Positions 33,397 through 41,849 of a stretch of DNA of 64,000 bases are shown in pieces. A program made the translations under genes and the position numbers. The notes beneath the pieces were generated by a model. That model was not told the DNA's origin. It did not search any database and saw only the letters and a list, made by a program, of their open reading frames with translations. Position 1 is the stretch's first letter; every line of letters begins with the position of its first letter. Origin of the DNA: Xanthobacter tagetidis (lineage in GTDB: Bacteria > Pseudomonadota > Alphaproteobacteria > Rhizobiales > Xanthobacteraceae); the NCBI RefSeq assembly GCF_003667445.1, contig NZ_RCTF01000010.1, forward strand, positions 1 through 64,000. The letters run 5' to 3'.

Positions 33397-35741
33397 GATG
33401 CAGCCCTCTTGTAGGCGCCCGCCACCGTCAGCGCCTCGACGATGCGCTCGGGGGTAAGCGGGGTTTCGGAAAAGCGGATGCCGAACGGCGAGAGCGCATC
33501 CTCGACGGCGGCCACGATGGCCGCCGCCGCGGGAATGGTCCCGCCCTCGCCCGCCCCCTTCACCCCCAGCGGGTTCAGCGGCGATGGACTTTCCACATGG
33601 GCGATCCGGCACGTGGGCACATCGGTCGCCATGGGCATGAGGTAGTCGGCGAAAGTGGTCGTCACCGGCTGCGCATTCTCGTCGTATTTCATGAATTCCA
33701 TCAGCGCGTTACCGATGCCGTGGGCGACCCCGCCCTGGACCTGCCCATCGACGATGAGCGGATTGATGATGGTGCCGCTGTCATGCGCCACGCTGTAGGT
33801 CAGCAGCCGCACGCCGCCGGTCATGATGTCCACCTCCGCCTCGACCACGTGGGTGCCGCTGCAATAGGAGGCCTGGGGCGGCGTAAAATAGGCGGTGTGC
33901 TCCAGCCCCGGCATGTCGCCGGCAGCCATGGAGAAGCCGGGCATGCCCTGGGAGAGCCGCGCCAGGTCACCGAAGCCGATCTCGGGACGGTTGCCGCTCT
34001 GGGCGATGGCCTTGCCGTCCTCGATCGCAACTTCGGCCTCCGGCACGCCGAGCGCCCTTGCGGCGAGTTGCACCACGCGGGCCCGCACCACCTCCGCCGC
34101 CATGGCCGCCGAAGAGCCGGCATTCACTGCCTGCCGGCTGGCGAAGGCGCCCACGCCGTTGGCAATGGCGGCGGTGTCGCCGATGCTCATCTCGATGTCC
34201 TCGATGCGGCAGCCCAGCCGGTCGGAGATGATCTGCGAGAGCGTGGTGCGGGTGCCCTGGCCCTGATTGGTGGCGCCGGTGGCGACCAGCACCTTGCCGT
34301 TCTGCTGGACCCGCACCGTCACGCCCTCGAACGGACCGAGGCCGGTCCCTTCGACGTAATTGGCGATGCCGATGCCGATATGGCGGCCGGCCTTCAGCGC
34401 CGCCGCCTTGCGCGCCGGGAAGCCGGCGTGATCGGCAAGCGTCAGCGCCTCGGCCTGAGCCTTGGGATAATCCCCGCTGTCATAGACCAGCGGCTTGCCA
34501 TCCCGGAAGATCAGGCCCACCGCATACGGCATCTGCTCGGGCTGGATGAAGTTGCGCCGGCGCACCTCGGCCGGGTCGATCCCCAGCCCCTGCGCCACCC
34601 GGTCCATAAGGCGCTCCATGGCGAAAACGGCCTGCGGCCGGCCGGCGCCGCGCACCGGGGTGGTGGCCACCTTATTGGTGAGGGCCACCTTCACGTCCAG
34701 CTGATAGGCCGGCAGCACATAGGGACCCGGCATGGTGGCGGAGGCGATGTAGGGCATGATGACGCCCCACGGCACGAACGCGCCGGTGTCGTGGATCAAG
34801 CTCCCGCGCACACCGCGAATGCGGCCGTCCGCCTCGACGGCGATCTCCACATCCCAATGCTGGTCGCGCTCCTGGGTGGCGGCGAGGAAGTGCTCGCGCC
34901 GGTCCTCGATCCACTTCACCGGCGTGCCGAGCAGCAGCGCCGCGGCGGCGATCACCGCCTCCTCGGCATAGAAGATGGCCTTAGGCCCGAAGCCTCCGCC
35001 CACATCCGGCGCGATGACGCGGATGCGTTCCGGACTGCGTCCGAGCAGATCGGCGATCATGCGTCGCCCGATATGGGGCGTCTGGGTGGCGGACCACACC
35101 GTGAGCAGATCGGTGATCCGATCGTGATGGGCGACGACGCCCCGCGTCTCCAGCGCCATGCCCCCGCCCCGGTGCTGGAACAGGCTCTCCCTGAACACAT
35201 GCGGCGCGCCGGCGAACGCGGCATCCACGTCGCCAAAGGACTGGCGGAAGGCCGAGGCGAGATTGTCCGGCAGGTCCCGGTGCGCCGTCGGCGCACCCGG
35301 CTCCAGGGCGGCGCGGCAATCGCTCACGGCGGGCAGCGGATCGTAGTCCACCTCCACCATCGCCACCGCGTCCTCGGCGAGATACCGGCTCTCGGCGATC
35401 ACCACCGCCACGGTCTGGCCCACATAACAGACCTCGTCGCGGGCGAGGCAGTGCTGCGTGCGCAGCGCCGCGATGGCCGCGTTCGGCACCAGCATCGGCA
35501 TGCGCGCGCCGGCCATGGGGGCCGGCAGGTCGTCGGCTGTCAGCACGGCGTGGACGCCCGGCATCTGCCGCGCCGCACCGGCGTCGATGGACTGGATCAG
35601 CGCATGGCCGTGGGGCGAGCGCACAAAGCAGGCGTGCAGCATGCCCGGGATATTCACGTCGTCCACATAGCGCCCGCGACCAGTGAGGAGCGCGGGGTCC
35701 TCCAGGCGCGCGACGCGGGCGCCGAAATGCTTCACGCCCAT
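33393..35741 (-). CDS. Molybdenum hydroxylase large (molybdopterin) subunit
   Basis: A 782-residue xanthine-oxidase-family large subunit binding the Mo-cytosine-dinucleotide cofactor. RGRYVDDVNIPGMLHACFVRSPH opens it; PDVGGGFGPK, a PVRGAGRPQAVFAMERL region and GVKGAGEGGTIPAAAAI with the catalytic Glu follow. The AYxCSFR loop of true CO dehydrogenase is absent (PVRGAGRP instead), so this is not CODH but a hydroxylase or aldehyde-type oxidase of an organic substrate. It overlaps iclR and follows the small subunit by 3 bases. Confidence 0.92.
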   Translation of the reverse strand: MGVKHFGARVARLEDPALLTGRGRYVDDVNIPGMLHACFVRSPHGHALIQSIDAGAARQMPGVHAVLTADDLPAPMAGARMPMLVPNAAIAALRTQHCLARDEVCYVGQTVAVVIAESRYLAEDAVAMVEVDYDPLPAVSDCRAALEPGAPTAHRDLPDNLASAFRQSFGDVDAAFAGAPHVFRESLFQHRGGGMALETRGVVAHHDRITDLLTVWSATQTPHIGRRMIADLLGRSPERIRVIAPDVGGGFGPKAIFYAEEAVIAAAALLLGTPVKWIEDRREHFLAATQERDQHWDVEIAVEADGRIRGVRGSLIHDTGAFVPWGVIMPYIASATMPGPYVLPAYQLDVKVALTNKVATTPVRGAGRPQAVFAMERLMDRVAQGLGIDPAEVRRRNFIQPEQMPYAVGLIFRDGKPLVYDSGDYPKAQAEALTLADHAGFPARKAAALKAGRHIGIGIANYVEGTGLGPFEGVTVRVQQNGKVLVATGATNQGQGTRTTLSQIISDRLGCRIEDIEMSIGDTAAIANGVGAFASRQAVNAGSSAAMAAEVVRARVVQLAARALGVPEAEVAIEDGKAIAQSGNRPEIGFGDLARLSQGMPGFSMAAGDMPGLEHTAYFTPPQASYCSGTHVVEAEVDIMTGGVRLLTYSVAHDSGTIINPLIVDGQVQGGVAHGIGNALMEFMKYDENAQPVTTTFADYLMPMATDVPTCRIAHVESPSPLNPLGVKGAGEGGTIPAAAAIVAAVEDALSPFGIRFSETPLTPERIVEALTVAGAYKRAAS

Positions 35742-35744
35742 GGC

Positions 35745-36233
35745 TCAGGCCTCCCCTTCGCGCAGGCGCCGCGCCGCGTCGAGAGCGGCGGCGACGATGC
35801 CGGCATAGCCGGTGCAGCGGCACAGATTGCCGGTGATGACCTCACGCACCTCGTCCTCGGTGGGATCGGGATTGTCGTTCAGCAGCTCGGTGAGCGTCGT
35901 CAGCATTCCGGGGGTGCAGAAGCCGCACTGAAGCGCGTGGTGGCGCTGGAACGCCTCCTGCAGCACGCCGAGCCCGCCCGCTCCCGGCCCGAGGCCCTCG
36001 ATGGTGGTGACGGCGCGCCCATCCACCTGCACCGCGAAGGTGAGGCAGGAGCGCGCCGACCGCCCGTCGACGAGCACCGTGCAGGCGCCGCACACGCCGT
36101 GCTCGCAGCCCACGTGGGTTCCGGTGAGGTCGAGCGTGTGGCGCAGGAAGTCCGCGAGCGTCAGGCGCGGCTCGACCTCGGCCTGGCGCAACGCGCCGTT
36201 CACCTCGACGCTGATGTTTCGCTTGGCAATCAT
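35745..36233 (-). CDS. Molybdenum hydroxylase small [2Fe-2S] subunit
   Basis: A 162-residue iron-sulphur protein with two clusters: plant-type ferredoxin ligands C43, C48, C51 and C63 (CEHGVCGAC...C), and a C-terminal cluster at C103, C106, C138 and C140 (CGFC...CRC). It passes electrons from the Mo site to FAD. The ATG overlaps the FAD-subunit stop by four bases. Length and spacing match CoxS-type subunits. No twin-arginine leader is seen, so the complex should be cytoplasmic. Confidence 0.95.
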   Translation of the reverse strand: MIAKRNISVEVNGALRQAEVEPRLTLADFLRHTLDLTGTHVGCEHGVCGACTVLVDGRSARSCLTFAVQVDGRAVTTIEGLGPGAGGLGVLQEAFQRHHALQCGFCTPGMLTTLTELLNDNPDPTEDEVREVITGNLCRCTGYAGIVAAALDAARRLREGEA

Positions 36234-37105
36234 GGGACGCTCCTCCCCGCGGCGCGCGCGGCGGCGTCGGCAAGCGCGCGCCCGGTCAGAATGCGGGCCA
36301 GATGGCGCCGATAGTCGGCGCTGGCATGGATGTCGGCGAGAGGCGCGATGGCCCCCGCGAGGTCGGCGGCCGCCTCGATCGGCGCCATCTCGGGCGCATG
36401 GCCGATCAGCGCGGCCTCGGCCTCGCGCAGGCGCAGCGGCACGACGGCGACGCCGGCGAGCGTCAGCGAGGCACGGGCGATCCGCCCGTCCGGCCCGAGC
36501 GCCAGCAGCGCCGCGGCGGCGACAATGGCAAAATCGCCGTGGCGCCGGGCGAATTCGTGGAAACCCCAGCCGTGCCCCTGCGGCCAGAGTGGCAGTTCGA
36601 TGGCAGCGAGGATCTCGTCCGGCTCCAGCGCCGTGGTCATGAAGTCGACGCCGAATTCCGCGAACGGCACCCGTCGTGTCCCGCGCACGGAGGCGATCTC
36701 GATCACCGCGTCGTGGGCGGCGCACATCATGGGCTGCTCGGAGGCCGGGTCGAAATGCGCGACGCTGCCGCCGAAGGTGCCGCGATTGCGGGTCTGGCGA
36801 TGCCCCACGTGCTTGAGCGCCGCCTTCAGCAGCGGGCAGCGCTGCGCGACCACGTCCGAGAATTCCAGTTCGCGCTGCGGCGTCGTGGCGCCGATGCGCA
36901 GCGTTTCGCCGGCGAGCGCGATGCCCGCGATCTCCGGGATCCCGCCGAGGTCAACCAGATGGTCGGCAATGACATAGCGGAAGTTCATCATCGGGCCGAG
37001 GGACTGTCCCCCGGCGATGAGCTTGGCGTTGTCGAGCCGCGCCAGCAGGCCGGCAGCCTCCGCGAGGCTCGTCGGCGCGTAATAGTCGAATGGTGCGGGT
37101 TTCAT
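36230..37105 (-). CDS. Molybdenum hydroxylase medium (FAD) subunit
   Basis: A 291-residue FAD-binding protein of the CoxM/VAO fold. The motif IAGGQSLGPMMNFR binds FAD pyrophosphate and NRGTFGGSVAHFDPASE is the second flavin motif (TIGG-type, here TFGG). With the two neighbouring subunits it completes an L-M-S hydroxylase. It lies between the thiolase-like gene and the small subunit with ATGA overlaps. Confidence 0.94.
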   Translation of the reverse strand: MKPAPFDYYAPTSLAEAAGLLARLDNAKLIAGGQSLGPMMNFRYVIADHLVDLGGIPEIAGIALAGETLRIGATTPQRELEFSDVVAQRCPLLKAALKHVGHRQTRNRGTFGGSVAHFDPASEQPMMCAAHDAVIEIASVRGTRRVPFAEFGVDFMTTALEPDEILAAIELPLWPQGHGWGFHEFARRHGDFAIVAAAALLALGPDGRIARASLTLAGVAVVPLRLREAEAALIGHAPEMAPIEAAADLAGAIAPLADIHASADYRRHLARILTGRALADAAARAAGRSVP

Positions 37106-38256
37106 CGCGCGAACACGTGGATCGAACAGGCGCCGTGGTCGAGCCCAGCGATGCCGCCTCCGGTGGCATGGGTGACACCCACCTTCGCCCCCTCCACCTG
37201 ATGCGCGCCGGCGCGGCCTTCCAGCTGGCGCGTCACCTCCACCGCCTGGGCGACACCGGTGGCGCCGATGGGATGGCCGCGCGACAACAGGCCGCCCGAC
37301 GGGTTCACCGGTATCGATCCGCCGAGCGAAGTCGCACCGCTCTTGAGTAGCCCGTAGGCCTCGCCGCGCCCGCAGAAGCCGAATGCCTCGTAGTACATCA
37401 GTTCGGCGATGGTGAAAGCGTCGTGGATCTCGGCCACGTCAACGTCTTCCGGCCCGATCCCCGCCATCTCGAAAGCGCCTCTGGCGCCGCGAGCGGTCAG
37501 CTCCGGCCACGTCATGTCGCGGAAATGGTCGGTATAGAGGCCCGAGGTCACTTCCGATGCAGCGATGCGCACGTCTTTCCCCTCGAGCCGCCGTGCCACG
37601 TCGGCGCTGGCGAGCACCACCGCGGCCGCGCCGTCACCGGTCGGGCAGCAATGCCAGAGCGTGAACGGCTCGGTGACGGGGCGCGCCGCCATGACCTCGT
37701 CGAGCGAGACGCGCTTCTTGATCTGGGCGTTGGGGTTGAGCGCGCCGTGCTCGTGGGCCTTCACGGCGACCTCGGCGAGCTGGGTCTCGGTGAGGCCGTA
37801 TTCGTGCATGTAGCGGCGCGCGCGCATGGCGTAGAGGGCGGGCATCACCATGCCCTGGTTCACCTCCCAGTCCTCGCGCTCCAAAGGAAGCGTGCCGCCG
37901 CCGAACTTGGTCAGCTTCTCCGCGCCCACGACCACCACAACGTCGTGCTGGCCGCTGGCCACCGAAAGCCAGCCCAGCGACAGCGCCGAGGAAGAGGACG
38001 AACAGGCGTTCTCCACGTTGATGATGGGCATGCCGGAGATGCCGAGCGTCTTCATGATGCGCTGGCCGGCCAGCATGCCGCCGAGCGCGGTGCCGCAGAA
38101 CACGCCGCCGATCTCCTTCGGCTTCACGCCCGATTCGAGGATCGCCTCGCGCACCGCCGGCCAGGCGATCTCCGCCAGCGTCTGGTCGGGAAACTTGCCG
38201 AACGGGATGAGCCCGGTGCCGACCACGCGCACCTCGCGCAGAGCGTTGGACGTCAT
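37102..38256 (-). CDS. Thiolase-family protein (SCP-x type), possible aldolase
   Basis: A 384-residue thiolase-superfamily enzyme. The nucleophile-type Cys is C85 in NVENACSSSSSAL and the GGLLSRGHPIGATG loop carries the His. The usual second catalytic Cys (CxGGG) is replaced by HATGGG. Together with the DUF35 gene next door this matches SCP-2-like enzymes, some of which (Ltp2 with ChsH2) are retro-aldolases rather than thiolases. It may thus do retro-Claisen or retro-aldol cleavage of a CoA ester. Family firm; reaction open. Confidence 0.9.
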   Translation of the reverse strand: MTSNALREVRVVGTGLIPFGKFPDQTLAEIAWPAVREAILESGVKPKEIGGVFCGTALGGMLAGQRIMKTLGISGMPIINVENACSSSSSALSLGWLSVASGQHDVVVVVGAEKLTKFGGGTLPLEREDWEVNQGMVMPALYAMRARRYMHEYGLTETQLAEVAVKAHEHGALNPNAQIKKRVSLDEVMAARPVTEPFTLWHCCPTGDGAAAVVLASADVARRLEGKDVRIAASEVTSGLYTDHFRDMTWPELTARGARGAFEMAGIGPEDVDVAEIHDAFTIAELMYYEAFGFCGRGEAYGLLKSGATSLGGSIPVNPSGGLLSRGHPIGATGVAQAVEVTRQLEGRAGAHQVEGAKVGVTHATGGGIAGLDHGACSIHVFAR

Positions 38257-38266
38257 GGGAGCCTCC

Positions 38267-38671
38267 TCAGGCGGGAACGAAGGTGTAGGTGGAGAGCGGC
38301 GCGCCCGCCGCATCGGTGCCGACCACGCCGAGCGCGAGGCGCACCTGCTGGTCGATGGCGATGGCCGCCGGCGGCGCGGCGATATGGGCCAGCACCCGCA
38401 GCCCATCGGGCAGGTCCACATAGCCGAGCACGTAGGGCACATCCCACCCCTTCGGGGCCTGGTGCACCACGGAATAGGAGTAGAGCCGGCCCTCAGACGG
38501 GAGCGCCAAGGTCTCGACATCAATGGACAGGCAATCGGTGCAGACGGCAGCGCGCGGGAAGCTGCGGGCGCCGCAGGCGCGGCATGCGCCGCCGAGCAGG
38601 CGCGGGCCTGACGCCGCGGCCTCCACCAAAGCGGGGTTGATGAGCTTCAGCAGGTCGGTGTCGGCGGTCAT
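38267..38671 (-). CDS. DUF35 Zn-ribbon/OB-fold protein, partner of the thiolase
   Basis: A 134-residue protein with an N-terminal rubredoxin-like Zn ribbon (CRACGARSFPRAAVCTDC, two CxxC pairs) and an OB-fold (GRLYSYSVVHQAPKGWDVPYVLGYVDLPDG). DUF35 proteins form complexes with thiolase-superfamily enzymes and are required for their activity in several systems. The gene ends 10 bases before the thiolase gene. It overlaps the CoxG-like gene by four bases. Confidence 0.92.
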   Translation of the reverse strand: MTADTDLLKLINPALVEAAASGPRLLGGACRACGARSFPRAAVCTDCLSIDVETLALPSEGRLYSYSVVHQAPKGWDVPYVLGYVDLPDGLRVLAHIAAPPAAIAIDQQVRLALGVVGTDAAGAPLSTYTFVPA

Positions 38672-39264
38672 GACGCGTTCCTCTGCACCAGCCGCGCAAG
38701 GCGGCCGCGGATATAGGCGACGAGAAGGGCCAGGACGGAGAGGCCTTGGGCTTGAGGTGCCGACGGCACCGCCGCCGATCGGCCCTCATTCGGCGCAGCG
38801 GCGGCACGCCGCTCGGCCGCGAGGCGCGCGGCGAGGTTGGCGGCGAACTGGTCCACCAGAACCTGGGCGACGCCGGCAATCACGCCCTGGGCGCGGCCAT
38901 ACTGGGCGACCGCGCCGGCGAGGTTCACGTCGGTGGTCACGTCCACCCGTGATCCCGCCCCTTCCGGTGCCAGGCGAAAGGCGACATCTGCGGAGGCGTT
39001 GCCGCGCCCCTTGGTCTCGGTGCCGCTCGCCCTGGCGCGCACACTTCGGCCGTCCTCGTCGATCTCGACGACCTCGGCCCGTCCCTGGAACGCCACCGCC
39101 ACCGGACCGAGCTTGAGCTTCATCTGCCCGCGATAGGTCCGCTCGCCCTCAACTGCGATCAGTTCCGCACCCGGCATGCAGGGCACCAGCGCCGGGATGT
39201 CCAGCAGCACGCGCCAGGCCTCGTCCGGCGGCAGGTCGACGCGGAAGGTGTTCTCGATCTTCAT
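38668..39264 (-). CDS. CoxG/SRPBCC family protein with C-terminal membrane helix
   Basis: A 198-residue protein. Residues 1-~145 form an SRPBCC/CoxG domain (NTFRVDLPPDEAWRVLLDIPALVPCMPGA; LGPVAVAFQGRAEV). After an Ala-rich linker comes a hydrophobic C-terminal helix (GLSVLALLVAYIRG) and basic end, as in CoxG, which tethers CO dehydrogenase to the membrane. Here it may recruit the Mo hydroxylase to the membrane or help its maturation. It starts 12 bases after the Fe-ADH gene. Confidence 0.88.
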   Translation of the reverse strand: MKIENTFRVDLPPDEAWRVLLDIPALVPCMPGAELIAVEGERTYRGQMKLKLGPVAVAFQGRAEVVEIDEDGRSVRARASGTETKGRGNASADVAFRLAPEGAGSRVDVTTDVNLAGAVAQYGRAQGVIAGVAQVLVDQFAANLAARLAAERRAAAAPNEGRSAAVPSAPQAQGLSVLALLVAYIRGRLARLVQRNAS

Positions 39265-39276
39265 CGTGACCGCTCC

Positions 39277-40467
39277 TCAGGCATAGCACTGCGCGTAGAG
39301 GGCGCGCGCTTCGGCGACCGTGGCGCGGCGCACGCCGGGCTGGTGGACCACATGGCCGTCGCGCACCTCGCCCTCCGGCATGGCGCCGCCATAGAGGCCG
39401 GGGATGGCAGCTGCCGCCATCTCGGCAATCCGCGCCTGTGGAAGCTGCTCCTGCGTGAACGCGGTGGGCGTGCCCACATCCTCGAACAGGCGGAAGAAGG
39501 CGTCGCGGATCGCCGCCACGGTGCCCCGCAGGTCGTCCGCAGGCGCCGCCCCGAGAGCAAGCGCAAGCGCGCGCGCCTTCTCCGGCGCCACTGGCGCGTT
39601 GAAGGCCACGACGCGCGGGATCAGCACCCCGACGCCGATGGTGTGCGGCAAATCGAGGATCGCCTCCAAAGGCAGGGAGAGCGTGTGCGCGAGGCCGAGC
39701 CGGGCGTTGCCGCACGCCATATTGGCCATGGAGGAGGCCAGCAGATTGTCGGCCCGCGCGCGCTCGTCATCGGAAAGGATGGACCGGCGCATGCTGCCGG
39801 CCTGGAGCCGGACCGATTCCAGCGCCAGCGCATCCGTGAGCGGCGTGGCGAGGAAGGAGAACAGCGCTTCCACCGCATGGGTCAGCGCATCCACCGCCGA
39901 GCCCGCGGCGGCACGCGGCGGCAGGGTCGCGAGCGTCACCGGATCGAGGATCGCCACGTCCGGGAAGCTCAGCGGGCCGCCGCCCACCAGCTTGCGGTGG
40001 CTCGCCTCGTCCTTGACCAGCGTGAACTGGGAGACTTCGGATCCCGAGCCCGCGGTGGTGGGCGCCATGATCATGGGCAGCGCCTTGTTGCGGAAGTTGG
40101 CGACGCCGGTCATGTCCGCGAACGTCGTGCCGTTGGGCGCCACGATGGCGATGCCCTTGGCGGTGCAGATCACCGAGCCCCCGCCGATGGCGATGACACC
40201 GTCGCGGCCCTCGCTGCGCACGCGCGCCGCCTCGCCGTCCACATGGGCAAGACGCGCATCGATCCCGCAGCCCTCGAACGTCGCGACATCGAGCCCGGCG
40301 GCGCGCAGCGTCGCCAGCGCATCGCGGTAGAAGGCGGTCGCGGCGATGGCGGGGTCCGACACCACCAGCGGCCGTGCCATGCCGAGGCCGCGCGCCAATT
40401 CGCCGATCCGGCTGAGGGCGCCCGGGCCGTGGACGAGGCGAGTGGGCATGAAGAAATTCGCGATCAT
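39277..40467 (-). CDS. Iron-containing (group III) alcohol dehydrogenase
   Basis: A 396-residue group III dehydrogenase. The NAD(P) motif is AIGGGSVICTAKG; metal ligands are expected from DALTHAVEA (Asp, His) and two His in AHTLSLPLEAILDLPHTIG. PTTAGSGSEVSQF is a family signature. Relatives include maleylacetate reductase and 1,3-propanediol or lactaldehyde dehydrogenases. It should oxidise or reduce an alcohol/aldehyde in the pathway, perhaps before the aldehyde dehydrogenase encoded first in the set. A strong hairpin separates it from the binding-protein gene. Confidence 0.92.
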   Translation of the reverse strand: MIANFFMPTRLVHGPGALSRIGELARGLGMARPLVVSDPAIAATAFYRDALATLRAAGLDVATFEGCGIDARLAHVDGEAARVRSEGRDGVIAIGGGSVICTAKGIAIVAPNGTTFADMTGVANFRNKALPMIMAPTTAGSGSEVSQFTLVKDEASHRKLVGGGPLSFPDVAILDPVTLATLPPRAAAGSAVDALTHAVEALFSFLATPLTDALALESVRLQAGSMRRSILSDDERARADNLLASSMANMACGNARLGLAHTLSLPLEAILDLPHTIGVGVLIPRVVAFNAPVAPEKARALALALGAAPADDLRGTVAAIRDAFFRLFEDVGTPTAFTQEQLPQARIAEMAAAAIPGLYGGAMPEGEVRDGHVVHQPGVRRATVAEARALYAQCYA

Positions 40468-40496
40468 CTTTCTGTCCTGTCTTCGGTCCCGTGGCG

Positions 40497-40524
40497 GGCG
40501 GGGAGGACGCGCGCCCTCCCCGCC
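40497..40524 (-). promoter_or_regulatory. Intercistronic hairpin after the binding-protein gene
   Basis: GGCGGGGAGG pairs perfectly over 10 bp with CCTCCCCGCC around an 8-base loop in the 73-base gap between the binding-protein gene and Fe-ADH. There is no U-tract. It most resembles an mRNA-stabilising or partial-termination hairpin that lets the binding protein be made in excess. Confidence 0.7.
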
Positions 40525-40540
40525 ATGGTCGATGGCCGGC

Positions 40541-41797
40541 CTATTTGTGGGCGTCGACGTACTGTGCGGCGAGATCGGAGGTGAAGTTGGTGCGCACCGC
40601 TTCGAGGCCGTACGGCTTGGCCTTGTTCACCTTGAAGAGGCTGGAGGTGAGCGGCGGCCGGCGCTGGTCAGGGCTACCATAGACATGATCGCCGGTGAGG
40701 CCGCCGAACGACATGGCGCCGATGCCTTCATAGGCCTTTGCCAGCCCCTGCTGGGAGAGGTCGCCGGCCTTCACCGCCGCTTCCAGCACCGCGGTCGCCG
40801 CCTGGGCGGACTTGTAGCCGATGGTGAAGAAGAAATCGGGCTTGGCCTCGGGGGCGTATTTCTTCTGCAGTTCCACCATGCGCGCCATGCCGGGCACGCT
40901 CATGTCGCCCCATTCCGGACCTTCCGAGGCGATCATCAGGTTCTTGGCCATGTAGTCATAGGCCGGATTGTCCACCAGGACGCCGGACCAGGTGGGAAAC
41001 TGGCCGAGCCACAGCGGCGCGAAGTTCACGCGCACCGCGTTGCCCACCATGCGCACGAACTGGGGCGGAATGGTCGTGACATAGACCAGCTGGCAGCCTG
41101 CGGCCTTCAATTGCGCCATCTGGCCGCTGAAGTCCTGATCGGCCATCGAGAAGCGCACCACCGCGGCGACCTTGAATCCGAGCTTCTTGGACGCGAACTC
41201 GACGCCCTCAAGTCCGGCGGCGCCATAGGGATCGTCGCGGATCAGCGCGCAGACCGTCTTGTCCTTGTAGCCCTGGTTGTTCCAGAGCTCGGCAAGCGCG
41301 TTCACCGCCATGATCTGATAGGGCGCGCCCACGGCGAGGAGCTGGCGCTCCTTGAAGAAGACGTAGTCGTAGCCCCCGGCACCGACCAGCATCTTGTCGT
41401 CGTTCACCTGCGGCAGCACGGCGAGCGTCGTGTGGGTGCCGAACAACTGGGCCACCATGACCACATCGTTCTTGATCTTGTTGTAGGCCTGGACCGTGGG
41501 CGCCTGCTGGTTCATGTGGTCCTCGACCACCAGCTCGACCTTGTACTTGCCCGCGATGCCGCCCTTCTCCTTGTTGATGTAGTCGAACCAGGTGCGGGCG
41601 CCGGCCACCACCGGCTGGCCGAGCACGGCGGCGGGCCCGGTGAGAGGCTGGATCAGTCCGAGGCGGATGGTCTTGCCGTCGAAGCCGTTGACCGGCTTCA
41701 GCTCGCCCTGGGCCGCTGCTGGCGCGGCCGAGAGCGTCGCCGCGAACAGTCCGGCGCAGGCGGCGAGGCGGCAGATCTGGGCCGATATCTTGGCCAT
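40541..41797 (-). CDS. Branched-chain amino-acid-type ABC transporter substrate-binding protein
   Basis: A 418-residue periplasmic binding protein (LivJ/peripla_BP_6 class) with signal peptide (CRLAACAGLFAATLSAAPAAAQ). The IRLGLIQPLTGPAAVLGQPVVAGARTW opening is typical. Its ligand is probably the substrate of the surrounding catabolic genes rather than an amino acid, since such importers are often co-opted for aromatic and other acids. GGAGGAGA precedes the ATG. A hairpin follows its stop. Confidence 0.92.
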   Translation of the reverse strand: MAKISAQICRLAACAGLFAATLSAAPAAAQGELKPVNGFDGKTIRLGLIQPLTGPAAVLGQPVVAGARTWFDYINKEKGGIAGKYKVELVVEDHMNQQAPTVQAYNKIKNDVVMVAQLFGTHTTLAVLPQVNDDKMLVGAGGYDYVFFKERQLLAVGAPYQIMAVNALAELWNNQGYKDKTVCALIRDDPYGAAGLEGVEFASKKLGFKVAAVVRFSMADQDFSGQMAQLKAAGCQLVYVTTIPPQFVRMVGNAVRVNFAPLWLGQFPTWSGVLVDNPAYDYMAKNLMIASEGPEWGDMSVPGMARMVELQKKYAPEAKPDFFFTIGYKSAQAATAVLEAAVKAGDLSQQGLAKAYEGIGAMSFGGLTGDHVYGSPDQRRPPLTSSLFKVNKAKPYGLEAVRTNFTSDLAAQYVDAHK

Positions 41798-41849
41798 GGG
41801 GGTCTCCTCCAGTTATCTCTTTTGGTGTCTTCGAGCGGCGTCGAAGCCT

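Noticed and set aside
33393..39264. Aerobic carbon monoxide dehydrogenase operon
   Set aside because: The subunit set and CoxG fit, but the AYxCSFR active-site loop is missing and the context is CoA-ester catabolism.
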